A stretch of 64,000 nt of DNA. It comes from Sclerotinia nivalis (taxonomy: Eukaryota; Ascomycota; Leotiomycetes; Helotiales; Sclerotiniaceae). Under the pieces are notes generated by a model. That model did not search any database. It had not been told where the DNA came from and saw nothing but the letters and a program-made list of their open reading frames with translations. Where the stretch lies: NCBI GenBank assembly GCA_029531795.1, contig JAPEIS010000010.1:1240001-1304000 (forward strand). Direction: 5' to 3'. Positions 21,790 to 33,557 of this stretch are shown piece by piece. The translations under genes and the position numbers were made by a program. Position 1 is the first letter of the stretch. Each line of letters opens with the position of its first letter.

Positions 21790-22582
21790 ATGGAAAGAGG
21801 CCATTTTGTTCATCACGACGGTTCTACCGATTCATATTTGATGCACGGAGACATGAATTTATATGACACCTCGAGCGAGTCTTCAGCAAGCTCACCACTC
21901 AACAGCAATGTACGTTCACACTCCACCAAGAGCTTCTTTTCAAAATCTCATGATTTCTATAGACTTTCGATCGTGTATATGGAGGAAACGATCACGTATA
22001 CGGAGCACACACATTTATGACATATCCATCATTTCCCATGCAATACCAACCAAACGGCGTACCGATGGGTTTGATACCGGTGGAGTTAGATATCGAAGGC
22101 ATTTACGAAGATCATGATCGACGAAGGAGAAAGAGTGGAAACGAGAAAGTAGTGTCTTCACACGTGCATTCGGTAAGTGACTCGCCCTTCTGCCGAGCGG
22201 ACGGGATGCTAATTCCACAAAGCGTCGCCGAGCCCAAAATCGAGCTTCTCAACGAGCTTTCAGGGATAGGAAAGAGAAACACATGCGGGAGCTTGAGCAA
22301 CGATTGGAAGAGCTTGAGGGTCGTCACAGTGATCTATCGCGATCATACGAGTCTCTACAAGTGAAGTATTCGGGCGTCAAACAGGAGTTGGATCGATTGC
22401 GTAAAGTGAAGACCAATCCCGAACGTTCGGCGTCGGGGTCACCGAGGGAATTCGCGCAATCCAATCTCAAAGGTTGGGATGAATCGAAGGTGGAAATTAT
22501 GGATCCGTTGCTATTCGACGTTTCTGCGTTCTGTTTTGATCAGGACGAGACTGGACCGCAGTCGAAAGAGCAGGTTGTTTGA
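21790..22582 (+). CDS. bZIP transcription factor, Yap/Pap1-like basic region
   Basis: Three exons: 21790-21909, 21963-22172 and 22223-22582, with 53- and 50-bp introns, both phase 0. The product is 229 aa. The basic region reads RRRAQNRASQRAFRDRKEKH, the Yap/Pap1 form with Gln and Phe in the N-x-x-x-Q-x-x-F-R core. It is followed directly by a leucine zipper with heptad positions in LEQRLEELEGRHSDLSRSY. The basic region begins exactly at the exon 2/3 junction. It lacks the long Cys-rich redox domain of Yap1; one Cys sits near the C-terminus. Size and layout resemble RsmA/Yap3-like regulators that affect secondary metabolism in Aspergillus, but that match is by memory of the basic region only. 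It should act as a dimeric nuclear DNA-binding protein. Confidence 0.88.
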
Positions 22583-24485
22583 TTCGAGTGTGATTTCCGG
22601 CGTTGGTGGCTAGGAGCATGGGGGGTTGGATTGTAAAAGACGGATAAGACTGGGCTCTTGGTGGACTTGGAGGCACACTCTTTCTGCCGTTAGGAGTTTC
22701 TGTTAGTATCCGCATCTATCATATGCTTCACTTGTATGTACGATATATACCCAATGATAATAATCTCTGGCGTTTTTATGACGCCTGAGCTCTGAACGAT
22801 AAGCCTTGATCCTGGTGAAACTCTTCGGTTGCGAACATCCGAGTCTCCCATGACAGGACACAAGATGGAGGTGATGGAGGTGATGGAGGTGCGGGTAGGA
22901 GAGTATGCATTTGTGTGGTGGCACAAGGGACTCCAAACGCGACGCCGTCGATAGCTTTTATTATACGAGTGGAAGATGTACGCAAGCCACGAATTTAGAG
23001 AGATCAATCAGAATCAGATACCGTAACATTTCAATGCACTGAACATACTCACCTATTGAGAGAATAAATTCAAATGACGGTGTTGTGCTATCATCATTTT
23101 CATTTACTCCATACATGAACGGATACTTCGGCGAGGAGACAAGGTAGTCGTGAGTTACTTATTACTGTGCCGTGATTCGTCCTGTTCGCTCCCCCGACTC
23201 GGATATCCTGGACCGTATGCTATGAAGATCTCACAGCATATGCTGGGTACACATATCTCTGCGATGCCAACATAATACCATGTGATCAATCTCTTAGAAT
23301 TAATTCGTTGATATGATTGGAAAATTCATGTTCTTAAGCTTCAGGGCCCCGACCATGAACTTACTAACGAATGATCGTAAAGGTAGACTCGCATTAAGCA
23401 TTGATGTTATCCTTGATCCCTTAGGTATAAATCTTTATGTTGTGAAGAGAAGGCAAGGCTCAATACTCGAGTAGACTATTAATCAATACCAGCGATTGCA
23501 TCGATTAGCATTGGTCAGAAGATATTTCAAACACCAACGTTGGACCTTCTGCAACTCGGGGTAGCAAGCACAAGACTCTAAAATGTTGGTTGTATCTGTC
23601 CCGAGTGATGGCACTGAGTAGAAATAACAAGTTGGTTGTGGTGTTTTGTACTTTCGGTCTTTTCATGTGCCTTAGGAAAGGGTTTCAGGGACGAGTCAAA
23701 TAAATGCTTGGTGTCTTGGCTCTCCGAAGAATGTTTTTCTTAAAACCGATGAAGTGAGGTTAGAATCACGATATTTTCATTGCAAATTTTAAAAGATTGC
23801 AAGTCATTTTCTTTGTATAACCACCTAGGAGATGTATTTTGGGACGATGTATAATCGATCATGGAGAAATGAGTTCTAGACTAAGCGTCTGGAGCTCACC
23901 TAGTAGGAAAACGGGCGAAATTATACTTTTATAGACTCTGTTGATGACGGAGCTTTTCGGTTTGGAGGCCATTCGGAGCCGATTAAGAGCGATCATCGGG
24001 TCAGAACTGGAGGCCATTTTCCGTACCTGGATGGACCTATAGCATTTTCTTTTTTTTTTGGCTTGGCCTCGAAAGTCTAGAGTCTGAAACATGATAAATT
24101 CTCCATGACTTGGTCAAAATGAATATCTACTCTACCTAGTGGTAAGTAGCACATCATATAATATTTAGATAGGTCCTCCGCAGATATTGCCTTGCTACTT
24201 GTTCACCGGGAAATTCTTTCTGCTGAGTAAAGGCCAATTTAGATGGCAAAAACCACAATAAAGTGGACCCATTCACCGAGCTTCTATCTTCTGTGATGCA
24301 AATTCACCCCACCATACAAAAACAGCCAATACGCTCAACAACGTTTGGGTCCGCCCCTCATTTTTACTTTAAACATCTTTTCCAACTCACTCATCTCTTC
24401 TTTCCCAACACCTTTCTTCAAAGAATTTCAATACCCATTATACCCAATATACCCAGAAGATATTTCATATAATACAATCGCAATC
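22583..24485. other. Intergenic, bZIP 3' flank and transketolase promoter
   Basis: About 1.9 kb with no supported gene. A short GGTGATGGAGGTGATGGAGGTG repeat lies near 22869-22891 and a T-rich run near 24049. A pyrimidine-rich CTTTTCCAACTC/CATCTCTTCTTTCCC stretch just before the transketolase ATG fits a strong fungal promoter and leader. Confidence 0.5.
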
Positions 24486-27066
24486 ATGGGTTTCACAGAC
24501 GTTGACAGACTTGCTATCAACACCATCCGTGTTCTTGCTGTAAGTTTTTCCCTTTTCCCATTGGAATTTGCCCCGCGATCCGATACTGGAAGCTTCCCTC
24601 AAAACCACAACTCAGCATCAAATCTTCAAAACAAGTACTGACATCTTAATTTCAAGGCCGATGCTACAGCCAGATCTAACTCCGGTCACCCCGGAGCTCC
24701 TATGTGAGTTCTGCAGAGTTGGCACATTAATATCTGTTTGCTGATGAAGGTATTTAGGGGAATGGCACCAGTTGCCCACGTTCTTTTCAACAAGATCATG
24801 AACTTTAACCCAAAAAACTCAAGCTGGGTTAACCGCGATAGATTTGTTCTTTCGTAAGTCATAGCCATTTCTTAATTCAATTGACTTCTTTGCGCATCGA
24901 TGTCCTTTGATACCTGATGCTTTCTCACTACCTATGCATTTGAAGAAGCAAAGTTCATTCGGAAGACCACAATATCATACTATATGGAAAATTTAGTCCT
25001 GGCATGACTTAATTCTTAAATTTGTGTTATTGCCAAAACAGTCTTGGAAGAGAATTCGAAATTTAGAAGCTAATTGTCCGAAAATTACAGTAACGGACAT
25101 GCATGCATGCTCCAATATGCCCTTCTCCACCTTTACGGTTACAAGTTGTCCATGGATGATATTAAAGCTTTCAGAGTTAGTAGCCCCATGATATGAAATA
25201 CTGGCATTTAGCTAATTTGTTTCTTATTCAGTCGATAGATAGTCATACTCCTGGTCACCCAGAAGCTGCTGATACCGATGGTATTGAGGTCACCACTGGC
25301 CCTCTGGGTCAAGGTATTGCCAATGCTGTTGGTCTCGCCATCGCACAACAACACGCAGCTGGCGAGTTCAACAAGCCCGGATTCGAGCTCATCAATAACT
25401 ATACATACTGTTTCCTCGGTGATGGATGTCTGATGGAGGGTGTTGCCAGTGAAGCCTGTTCAATGGCTGGTCACTTGCAATTGGGCAACCTTATTGCTAT
25501 CTACGATGATAACCACATTTCCATTGATGGTGACACCAACGTTGCTTTCACTGAAGATGTCGTAAAGCGTTTTGAATCATATGGATGGCACGTCGAGACT
25601 GTCACCGATGGTGACAACGATTTGGAAGCAATGGAGGCTGCTATCAAGAAGTGCCAAGCCGTTAAGGACAAGCCTTCCATGATCAAGCTCAGAACTATCA
25701 TTGGTTACGGATCCAAGCAACAAGGCACCCACGGTGTTCACGGATCGCCTCTTAAGGCCGATGATATTAAGCAACTCAAGGAGAAATTCGGTTTCGACCC
25801 CGAACAATCTTTCGTTGTTCCACAAGAAGTTTACAACATTTGCCACGAGCGCGGAGACCATGGTGCCGCTTTGGAGCAAAAGTGGAACGAATTATTCGAG
25901 AAGTACGGCCAAAAGTACTCTTCCGAGGCTGCGGATCTCCAGCGCCGCTTGAGAGGAGAGCTCCCAGAAGGATGGGAGAAGAACCTCCCAACATACTCTC
26001 CATCCGATGATGCAGTCGCTTCAAGAAAATTGTCCGAGATCGTTCTCCAAAAGATCCACGAGGCTATTCCAGAACTTGTTGGTGGTTCGGCAGATTTGAC
26101 TGGCTCCAACTTGACCAGATGGAAGGAGGCCGTTGATTTCCAACCTCCCGCTACCGGTCTTGGTGATTGGTCCGGACGATACATCAGATATGGTGTACGT
26201 GAGCACGCCATGGGTGCTGTTATGAACGGTTTGGCTGCATATGGAACCGTTATTCCATACGGTGGAACTTTCCTTAACTTCGTTTCATACGCTGCTGGTG
26301 CAATCCGTCTCTCTGCTTTGTCTCAAGAACGTGTTATCTGGGTTGCCACTCACGACTCAATTGGTCTTGGTGAGGATGGACCAACTCATCAACCTATTGA
26401 GACTTTGGCTCATTTCCGTGCTCTCCCTAACTGCATGGTCTGGCGCCCAGCTGATGGAAACGAGACCAGCGCAGCTTACTACATTGCGTTGACCTCCAAG
26501 CACACTCCTTCCATTATCGCCCTCTCCCGCCAAAACCTTCCTCAGCTCGAGAACTCCACCATTGGTAACGCCATCAAGGGTGGTTACGTTGTGCACGACG
26601 CTGAGAAGGCAGATATCACCCTTGTTTCCACTGGTTCCGAGGTTGGTATCTGTGTTGATGCTGTCAAATACCTCAAGGAGAAGCACAACCTCACAGCACG
26701 TGTTGTCTCTATTCCTTGTTTTGAGGTCTTCGATGCTCAATCCAATGAGTACAGACTCAGCGTTTTGCCAGATGGTATCCCATCGTTGTCTGTTGAAGTA
26801 ATGTCAACCATGGGCTGGGAACGTTATACCCACGAGCAATTCGGTCTCAACAGATTTGGTGCCTCCGGTGCTTACAAGGATGTTTACAAGGTATGTTCTC
26901 ACTTCCGAACAGATTTAGATTTTACGAACGGTGCTGATTCCCATTTTAGAAGTTCGAATTTACACCAGAAGGCATCTCCAAGCGCGCTGTCGCCACTGTT
27001 GATTTCTGGAAGGACGTCCCCAACATCCGCTCTCCTCTCAACAGAGCTTTCAAGCAACTTATCTAA
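24486..27066 (+). CDS. TKL1: Transketolase
   Basis: Six exons: 24486-24539, 24657-24703, 24758-24853, 25091-25175, 25232-26890 and 26950-27066. The total of 2058 nt gives 685 aa, normal for the family. The ThDP site shows [24 protein letters not shown], where GDG to DN holds Mg and pyrophosphate. Upstream, HPGAPMGMAP and [19 protein letters not shown] are standard. The middle domain has the catalytic Glu in [14 protein letters not shown], then [20 protein letters not shown]. It shifts two-carbon ketol units in the non-oxidative pentose phosphate pathway in the cytosol. Most introns cluster in the first tenth of the gene, and intron 3 is 237 bp. Base composition of the third positions (C-rich) suggests high expression. 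Confidence 0.97.
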
Positions 27067-27458
27067 ATATTTGGAGAAAATTTTGCGTTTGGGTTTGGGG
27101 CATATATGAATAATGCAGGTCCTAGGTGTAGTTCGCCAAATAGACTATGAAAATAAGCAAATGATTTATGAACGAACCATTGAGGTTTATATGTGCATCT
27201 GTGTTGCATTGGGCTTTTTTTTTTGAAAGATATTTGTGGTCCAAGCTCTTCCGCCTCGGGAGTCCCTAGAATACCCCTCTTTTTGCATCTACATGATATC
27301 TAATCTCCCCATTTCGTTTTTTAAAATACCAATTGACCTCCGCCCAAAAGCTTTTGTTTTTGTTTATGTGCGATAAGTAAGCAGCTTCATCCCGCTAGTG
27401 TATGTTCAATTTTATCTTCACATCCACCCAAAACTTCGATCCCAAGTGTCCAAATGAT
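27067..27458. other. Convergent 3' intergenic region
   Basis: About 390 bp between convergent gene ends, presumably two 3' UTRs. It has a poly-T run near 27217 and no supported gene. Confidence 0.5.
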
Positions 27459-28151
27459 TCAGCCATCCCCAGCTGTATCCTCGTCCGCTTCTTCCTTCTT
27501 TACTTCTGCTGTATCTTTCATCAACTCATTTTGAAACCCATGCGCAACAATCTCAATCCTGTGTGCCGCCCTCCTCGCCTCCCCTATTTGCTCTGCTGAT
27601 CTAGCCACAACTGTCCCCACCAATAAAGGACCCTGAACTCCCTCATCCTTCACATCATGATCATGATGTTCTTGTTCTGAATGGCTCCCCTCAGTTGTAC
27701 CACTCAATGGTCGCATATCTTCTCGGGCCGCGGATATGATTTCCAAACCCCGTATGCTCGATCCTCCTCCATTGATGTTGTCTAATCCATTCATTCGAGC
27801 GCCATATGCGTGGTTGTGTATAGGTCGGCTGCGATGTCGACCGGAACTTGACCGAGCGGCCGAAGATGCAGGGGCAATAAAGGAATGGAGAAGGATAGGG
27901 CCTGAGGGAGCAGTTTCGACGATTATGCGCTGTGGGGTCCCGAGGTTCAGATGCAGGGAAGAATTGTAGGCAGAGAGGGCGGTGGAAGTTAGGGTAGTGA
28001 GGGATTGAATTTGGGCAAGGTTAGTGCGAGAGGTGGAGGAAGTGGACGATGAGGAAGTAGAGAGCAGCGGGGTAAGTGATGAATCTGTTAAATGGAGGGC
28101 GAGATTGGGGTTCGAGTTGGGATGTAGGTTGGAAGAGGAGGAAGACGTCAT
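27459..28151 (-). CDS. Conserved-looking fungal protein of unknown function
   Basis: A single exon of 230 aa if the MTSSSSS start at 28151 is used; an upstream in-frame ATG at 28223 adds 24 residues. The N-terminal 60 residues are Ser/Thr/Asn-rich. A short ordered core follows, with LTTLTSTALSAYNSS and LGTPQRIIVETAPSGPILLHSFI. An acidic, His-rich linker leads to LLVGTVVARSAEQIGEARRAAHRIE and a charged tail. The two hydrophobic blocks separated by a linker suggest a small alpha/beta domain with an insertion, possibly a roadblock/LC7-like fold; that is a guess from pattern only. It shares a 513-bp divergent promoter with the coiled-coil gene at 28665. Confidence 0.65.
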   Translation of the reverse strand: MTSSSSSNLHPNSNPNLALHLTDSSLTPLLSTSSSSTSSTSRTNLAQIQSLTTLTSTALSAYNSSLHLNLGTPQRIIVETAPSGPILLHSFIAPASSAARSSSGRHRSRPIHNHAYGARMNGLDNINGGGSSIRGLEIISAAREDMRPLSGTTEGSHSEQEHHDHDVKDEGVQGPLLVGTVVARSAEQIGEARRAAHRIEIVAHGFQNELMKDTAEVKKEEADEDTAGDG

Positions 28152-28664
28152 TGTTGGTTGTGCAAAGTTGGTTGGACCGGGGATACTGCAAACGATAGAT
28201 AGTGATATGTGTATGTGTAACAATACAATTGATAAACTAATTGATTGATTTTATTGTAAAAATTCCAAAACCATAGAAATAGGAGAAAAGAGTCCCAATC
28301 TGCCAAAATAGTAATTAATTACCAGAAAAGACGTCAAATGAAATCAAGATGGCTAGAATAGATAGGAAATTGAAGATCAACTGATAAAGGAAACAGCTAA
28401 GGTGGATATGGATGGATTTGGAGTGAAAGAGCACGCTTATCGGCCAAGGTTCGAGTGTTAACTTTAGGTACCCTTGTCGGTAAAGCGGGAGCTAAAATTA
28501 GCGTGGTTATGGCATGTGAAGGTTACGGAGGGACAAGCTGGTCTGAACATTTACTTTGATTTGAATATTGATGATTTTGACGACTCGCGCTTTGAGGAAT
28601 AAAGGATATTTGAAAGATCGACATTTTTATTAGAGAAGAAGAGTTTGATAAATAAGAATTGAAT
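28152..28664. promoter_or_regulatory. Divergent promoter region
   Basis: 513 bp between divergent ATGs at 28151 (minus) and 28665 (plus). No distinctive known motif was recognised. The segment is moderately AT-rich. Confidence 0.45.
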
Positions 28665-30646
28665 ATGGCAGACGCGGAGGAAAAGGCAAAGGCGGAAAAG
28701 CTGGCTGCGGCTAAGAAACGTGTATGTTGTCCTGTTTGTTATGGAGGAATGAATGATTCAAGTGCGGGGTTTGGAGAGGTCGTGAGGGGAAATATCGAGG
28801 GTAGTTATTGATAAGTGACATATAGGTTGAGGAAATGAAAAAGAAGAAAGCGAAGAAGGCGGGGGTTAAGAAGGAAGAGAACCCCGAAACTGCAGCTTCA
28901 AAGAGTGAAGATACGATTGAGACGATTGAGACGACTGCTGCAGTACCATCCGAAGCTCCAATTGAAGCGCCACTCGATACTCCTGCCGAATCTTCAATCG
29001 CTCCCGAAGAGACAAAAGTCGAGGAAGAAAAGAAAGAGGAAACGCCTGCAGAAGTTCTAGAAAATAAGGATGAAGAAGAGAAGGTATCGGAACTCAATTC
29101 TGCTGCGAGACATGGAAGGTCGCCCTCGTTGTCGGTGCAATCTAAGATGAGGTCATCCTCCTTTCGACAGGCTTCGGGAGCTCTTTCGCCGGAAATTGCT
29201 TTTAGTCCTAGTGGTGATACGGCGCCGGATATTTATAGGAAACAAGCTTTGAAGATTGAAGAATTGGAGAGGGAGAATAAGAAGTTGAGTAAAGAAGCGG
29301 GGGATGCAGAGAAGAGGTGGAAAAAGGCGGAAGAAGAATTGGAGGATTTGAGGGAGGCAGAAGGAGAGTCTGCTAACGGGGAGAAAAGTACTGGTAGTGG
29401 GCCTTCGGAGGAGGTGGAGAAGTTGGTAAGTTCTGGCAGGATGTTGTGAGTTGTTTACAGAGCTAATTGATTCTTGCAGAAATCAGAAATCGCGGCACTC
29501 CAACGACAGAATACACAACTTCAGGTTTCATCCTCGCGAAAACATGGATCTTCGCCTTCGACATCGGTACCAGTACCATCGGATTTGGAAGCCGAGCTAA
29601 GATCTAAGTCTTCAACAATTGAGTCTATGGAAATTGAGATTTCCAATCTCCGGGCACAGCTTGAACGTGTCGCATCAGGATCATCTGTGGAAAAAGAACA
29701 AATCACTGCTCTCGAGGATAAGTTAGCAAGAAGTGAAAAGTCGGCTGCAAATGCGCAACGCGAATTGGGAGATTTGAAAAAGAACCTCGAAAGAACGACT
29801 GAGAAGGCTGTCAAAGAAGGTAGTGAACGTATATCCGCAGAAACAAAATTACGCACACTAGAAAGGGAAGCAGAGGAAGCTAAGACACATAGTGATGAGC
29901 TTCAGAAGAAAGTGGAGGCGCTTGAAAAGAAAGTATCTACACTTACGACGCTTCATAAAGAGCACGATGCTCGATCGCAAGCTCAGAAGAAAGAACGTGA
30001 AAAAGTGGAAAAAGAAGCATCAGATCTCCGAAGCCGATTCGCCAATATCGAGAATGAAAATTCACGTTTGAAGGAAGAAAGGGATAGATTGAAGAAACGA
30101 GATGCACAAGGAATTGATGATGATGGGGTTGATGAACTAGAGAATGAGGAGAGACAACGCTTGGAAAGGAAAGTTAGAGAATTGGAGGCGGAAGTGCATG
30201 AATTAAGAAGAGGAGTATGGAGAGAACGAAGAAGAGAAATGGAAGGTGAAGGAGATGATACGAGTCCTGGAGCGAGATTCACAGATGTGGATTTAGGTGG
30301 AAGTGGAAGTCCTCATGCGAGAAAGAGCGGGGTTTTACAACAAGGAAAGGGCATTGGAGATTATTTGACAAGTGGGTTTAATGCTATTACTGGCGGTACG
30401 GCACCCCTGGGTCATGAACATGGAGGAGCGGAAGAAGAAGAAGATTTATTAGATGATGATGATGATGATCTACTCGAATTCGACGAGGAAGCTTTTAGGA
30501 AGGCTCAGCAGGAGGAGGCGATGAAGAGGATTGAGAGGGTTAAGGAGGTTAAGCGGGCGTTGAAGAATTGGGAGGGTTGGAGGTTGGATTTGGTGGAGAA
30601 TAGAAGTGCGGGTGGTGAGGGAGTGGGAGAGATTTTTGAGATTTAG
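28665..30646 (+). CDS. Long coiled-coil protein, golgin-like
   Basis: Three exons, 28665-28721, 28826-29425 and 29480-30646, all phase 0, give 607 aa. The N-terminus is a charged AEEKAKAEKLAAAKKRVEEM helix followed by a Lys-rich patch and an acidic Pro/Ala linker. From about residue 190 to 460 there is near-continuous heptad-type coiled coil rich in Glu, Lys, Leu and Arg. The C-terminal part has GDYLTSGFNAITGG, an acidic run of Asp, then FDEEAFRKAQQEEAMKRIERVKEVKRALKNWEGW. This layout resembles fungal Rud3/GMAP-type golgins that tether vesicles at the cis-Golgi, in which a GRAB-like region follows the coil. I cannot confirm the domain, so no symbol is given. Confidence 0.8.
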
Positions 30647-31849
30647 GAGGATTATGGATTGTATGTTTGGGTGATGTGTGATGGTGATGGCGACAGATGG
30701 GAATTGAGAACTGTGGATTGTGGATTAGAGATATGAGGGTGTATGAATGATTGATTGTGAATGTAAGATTATGATTATGGTTAAAATTAAGATTATAACT
30801 CAGTACGGAGTATACGAATAGTACGAACAATGCGGACAGTACGATAGTATACATTATTTGTGCCTAGCTGGATGCACTAGCCCATTTATGTGATATGATG
30901 ATTAGATAGAATATTGTTATTGTTCTTCTATATCTTGCTTATAGTCTCATCTGAATATCAAATAACTGATAGATTGATTGAAGTCCTATGGATACCTAGA
31001 TACACTTATTCTGGTTCGTGTTTGATTTATTCATTTATTCATTCGTTCGTTCGTTCATCTATCCTATCCTATGCTATACTATCTCCTGCTCGATTTAATT
31101 CAACACAGTGTTCAGGCTGTCTTGTTACTTCACTTTCACTGTACCAGAATTCAATACTATAGGTGTATCATCATATCATGTCATATCTAGGTATCATATC
31201 ATACCGTAATATCCAAATCCAAATCCTAAATCCAAAAAGTAAAATAAAAGTGCGCCGGTCCATCCTAAAAGGGGTATATCCTGAAGAAGAATGAAAGATA
31301 CTCTGCTTGTGTCCTTCCATCCCATCCCATCCCATCCCATTCCATCCCATCATCACCTCATTTCATGTCTCCTCCCTCTCTAACACATATCCGTACTTTT
31401 CATTTTCCCTCCTCCCATTCATAAATCTCATTAGGATGCAGCATCAAGTTCGTGAATGATGCATACATCCATTGTATTCATAAAGTTAATATCATATTTC
31501 GTATTTTCTGTTTTTCTATTTTCGTTCTTGATTTCTGATTGTGTTTTTGTTCATCGTTTCATTTGATTCATTTCCTTCGTTTAATTTTCGTGAAGTTGTA
31601 GTGAGTGCTGTCTACCGTTTATTTCGTAAAGATTCATCATAGAAGGCTTGCTCGATTTCATGCCCAAAGTCGTGTTGTCGCTCACAGGGCAATGGTGTAG
31701 TGGTTTATGTTCGTGATGTATCATGTATGGGCAACGATACTCAAAAGCCTCTGGCTTCCTCTCTTTCAATTGATCCCAACTGAAACCTTCAGTGATTTCC
31801 TTTTGAGATAACTGAATCAATTCTCTTCAAAGAATCCAAGTCAGTCCTC
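30647..31849. other. Convergent intergenic region with CCCAT repeats
   Basis: About 1.2 kb between convergent genes. It includes TATCATATCATG-type low-complexity sequence near 31168-31205 and a CCCAT repeat at 31317-31350. A minus-strand frame of 79 codons at 31581-31820 has no start context or homology I recognise. It may be chance or lie in the 3' UTR of the next gene. Confidence 0.5.
31317..31350. repeat. CCCAT pentamer tandem repeat
   Basis: About seven units of CCCAT with one TCCAT variant. A simple repeat in a probable 3' UTR. Confidence 0.85.
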
Positions 31850-32662
31850 TTAAGGAAAGTGAGCAAACTTCTCACTCCTCGGACTCCGGATTGAAGAACT
31901 TTGTTCCACCGATGCTCTCCTCTTATGCATCAAAGGACTACTCTGCAACTCATTCACAACCCCCATCCAGCCACTCCTCTGTGGACTTCCCGTACCCTCA
32001 TTATGTCCGATAGCATTACTGGTAATCCTTCTTAACGGCGGCGTGCGTTTAATATTCTCACTCAAATTACTCGGAAGTGTTCTACTCCGAATAGGAGAAC
32101 CGAGTGGTCCGATCCCCATCCCGGAAACTTTATCCGCATCTTCTTTTTCCCTCTCTTTCTCTTTCTCTTTAAGTACCACTTCCGTCTTCGCAGCCACCAT
32201 TCCAAGATACACGACGAGAAAACGCATACGTAATAAATCCAATTTACGCACTCGTTCTTCGAGATCCCGACGGGTCGTTCCCCATAATATCCTCGATCCG
32301 AGTTTTAACCTCTTGTGATCTTCTTTACTAACCATCTTATCCAAAAGTTCTCGTAATTCATCGCCGCATTTTTGGATTTCCCGTACCATGCCCGCTAAGC
32401 GTAGCTTATCTTCCAGTTTGGATATTCGACTAATATCATGATCGTAAGAGGCGTTTTCTGAAACGCTGGATTCGAGGACGGAAAGGTAGGTGGTTAGGTC
32501 TTGCGGTGCGGTGTTGTAGGCAGAAAGGTGGGTGAGGAGGGTTTGGACGAGGATGGGGAGGGAGACGGCGGTTGCGGCGCAGGTTAAGAGGAGGGAAGTA
32601 GGGAGACTTGATTGGAGGGGAGACATTGGAGGGAGGGATTGGATTAGTGGGTTGAGGGACAT
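31850..32662 (-). CDS. Helical protein of unknown function
   Basis: A single exon of 270 aa from the MSLNPLIQSL start at 32662; an in-frame ATG at 32770 would add 36 residues but looks like leader. A short hydrophobic helix lies near the N-terminus (SLLLTCAATAVSLPILVQTLL). A long charged helical region follows (ISKLEDKLRLAGMVREIQKCGDELRELLDKM), then a second hydrophobic patch LLRMRFLVVYLGMVAAKTEV. The last 90 residues are basic, Ser/Pro-rich and probably disordered, with SPIRSRTLP and SPQRSGW patches that could be phosphorylated. I do not recognise the family. Convergent with the golgin-like gene. Confidence 0.65.
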   Translation of the reverse strand: MSLNPLIQSLPPMSPLQSSLPTSLLLTCAATAVSLPILVQTLLTHLSAYNTAPQDLTTYLSVLESSVSENASYDHDISRISKLEDKLRLAGMVREIQKCGDELRELLDKMVSKEDHKRLKLGSRILWGTTRRDLEERVRKLDLLRMRFLVVYLGMVAAKTEVVLKEKEKEREKEDADKVSGMGIGPLGSPIRSRTLPSNLSENIKRTPPLRRITSNAIGHNEGTGSPQRSGWMGVVNELQSSPLMHKRRASVEQSSSIRSPRSEKFAHFP

Positions 32663-33557
32663 TTTGCTTTGGTTTTTGATGATGGTGATGAGGTGGTAGA
32701 GTGAGTTGTGCACATATTCAAATTTGAGATAAGTATCGCGTCCGGTCGGGATTTGGATATGAGGGGTCAAGATGAAGGAGGATGTGAGGTGACGGGGATG
32801 GATATCTTAGATGTAAGATGAAGTAACCTCCCTTAACCGGATGGATAATCAGGAGGCAAAAAGAAAAGAAATACTTTGAACCTTGGAATACCTGGGTGTA
32901 TGCAGTGTCTAGGTAGTAATTTTCCCAGTACTACTTACTCACTCCGTACATGTATGGAAACCAATAGATCAAAATTCAGGCGATGGTGGGAAAATGAACC
33001 CTTGTACTTGCAGAATCATCACATGCGGCCTTTTTTCCTTTTTCTTTGCCATTTATCGGAGTAAGGATCCTTGGTGTGTGAGTCTATGTGAGTTCTGTTG
33101 GGAGGAACTAAGGTGTATTGTATTTGTGTCGGTGTGTCGGGCAATTAGGGCTTATGATTTGAATATGTGTTTGTGATACTTGTGATACTATTCCGATTGA
33201 TTCAGTTGATTGATGAGTTAGTTGACTCACACAATATTGCGATGAAGTTATGATTGATATACCGACATATGTGATTGATATGCGATAAGGATTTCCGCAA
33301 GGAAAAATAACAATGCGACGCAATCAAGGGCGGGGAGTTTTCACTATCAACCTATTGTTGGCCAATTGGACCAATAATTATATGCGCGTGGGGTAGGTAC
33401 ATACAGTAAATTCATGTACCGCACCATGACCTGCAGTAGAAAAAATCCACATCTCTGAGTCAAATCCACAAATCCACAACGACAATTCTTTTGCATTTTC
33501 TAAGACGAGTCTAAAATCAAATAATTAAATATCCCACAAACAATTCACCTCCAAACC
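32663..33557. other. Divergent intergenic region upstream of BUD32
   Basis: About 0.9 kb shared by two divergent genes. It contains no open frame with recognisable content. The segment just before the BUD32 ATG is CA-rich (AATCCACAAATCCACAACG), as fungal leaders often are. Confidence 0.5.

Noticed and set aside
25577..26740. Long antisense frames opposite transketolase
   Set aside because: They are shadows produced by the strong codon bias of the real gene.
31581..31820. 79-codon minus frame just 3' of the helical unknown gene
   Set aside because: No convincing splice joins it to the gene and no family motif; left as probable 3' UTR.
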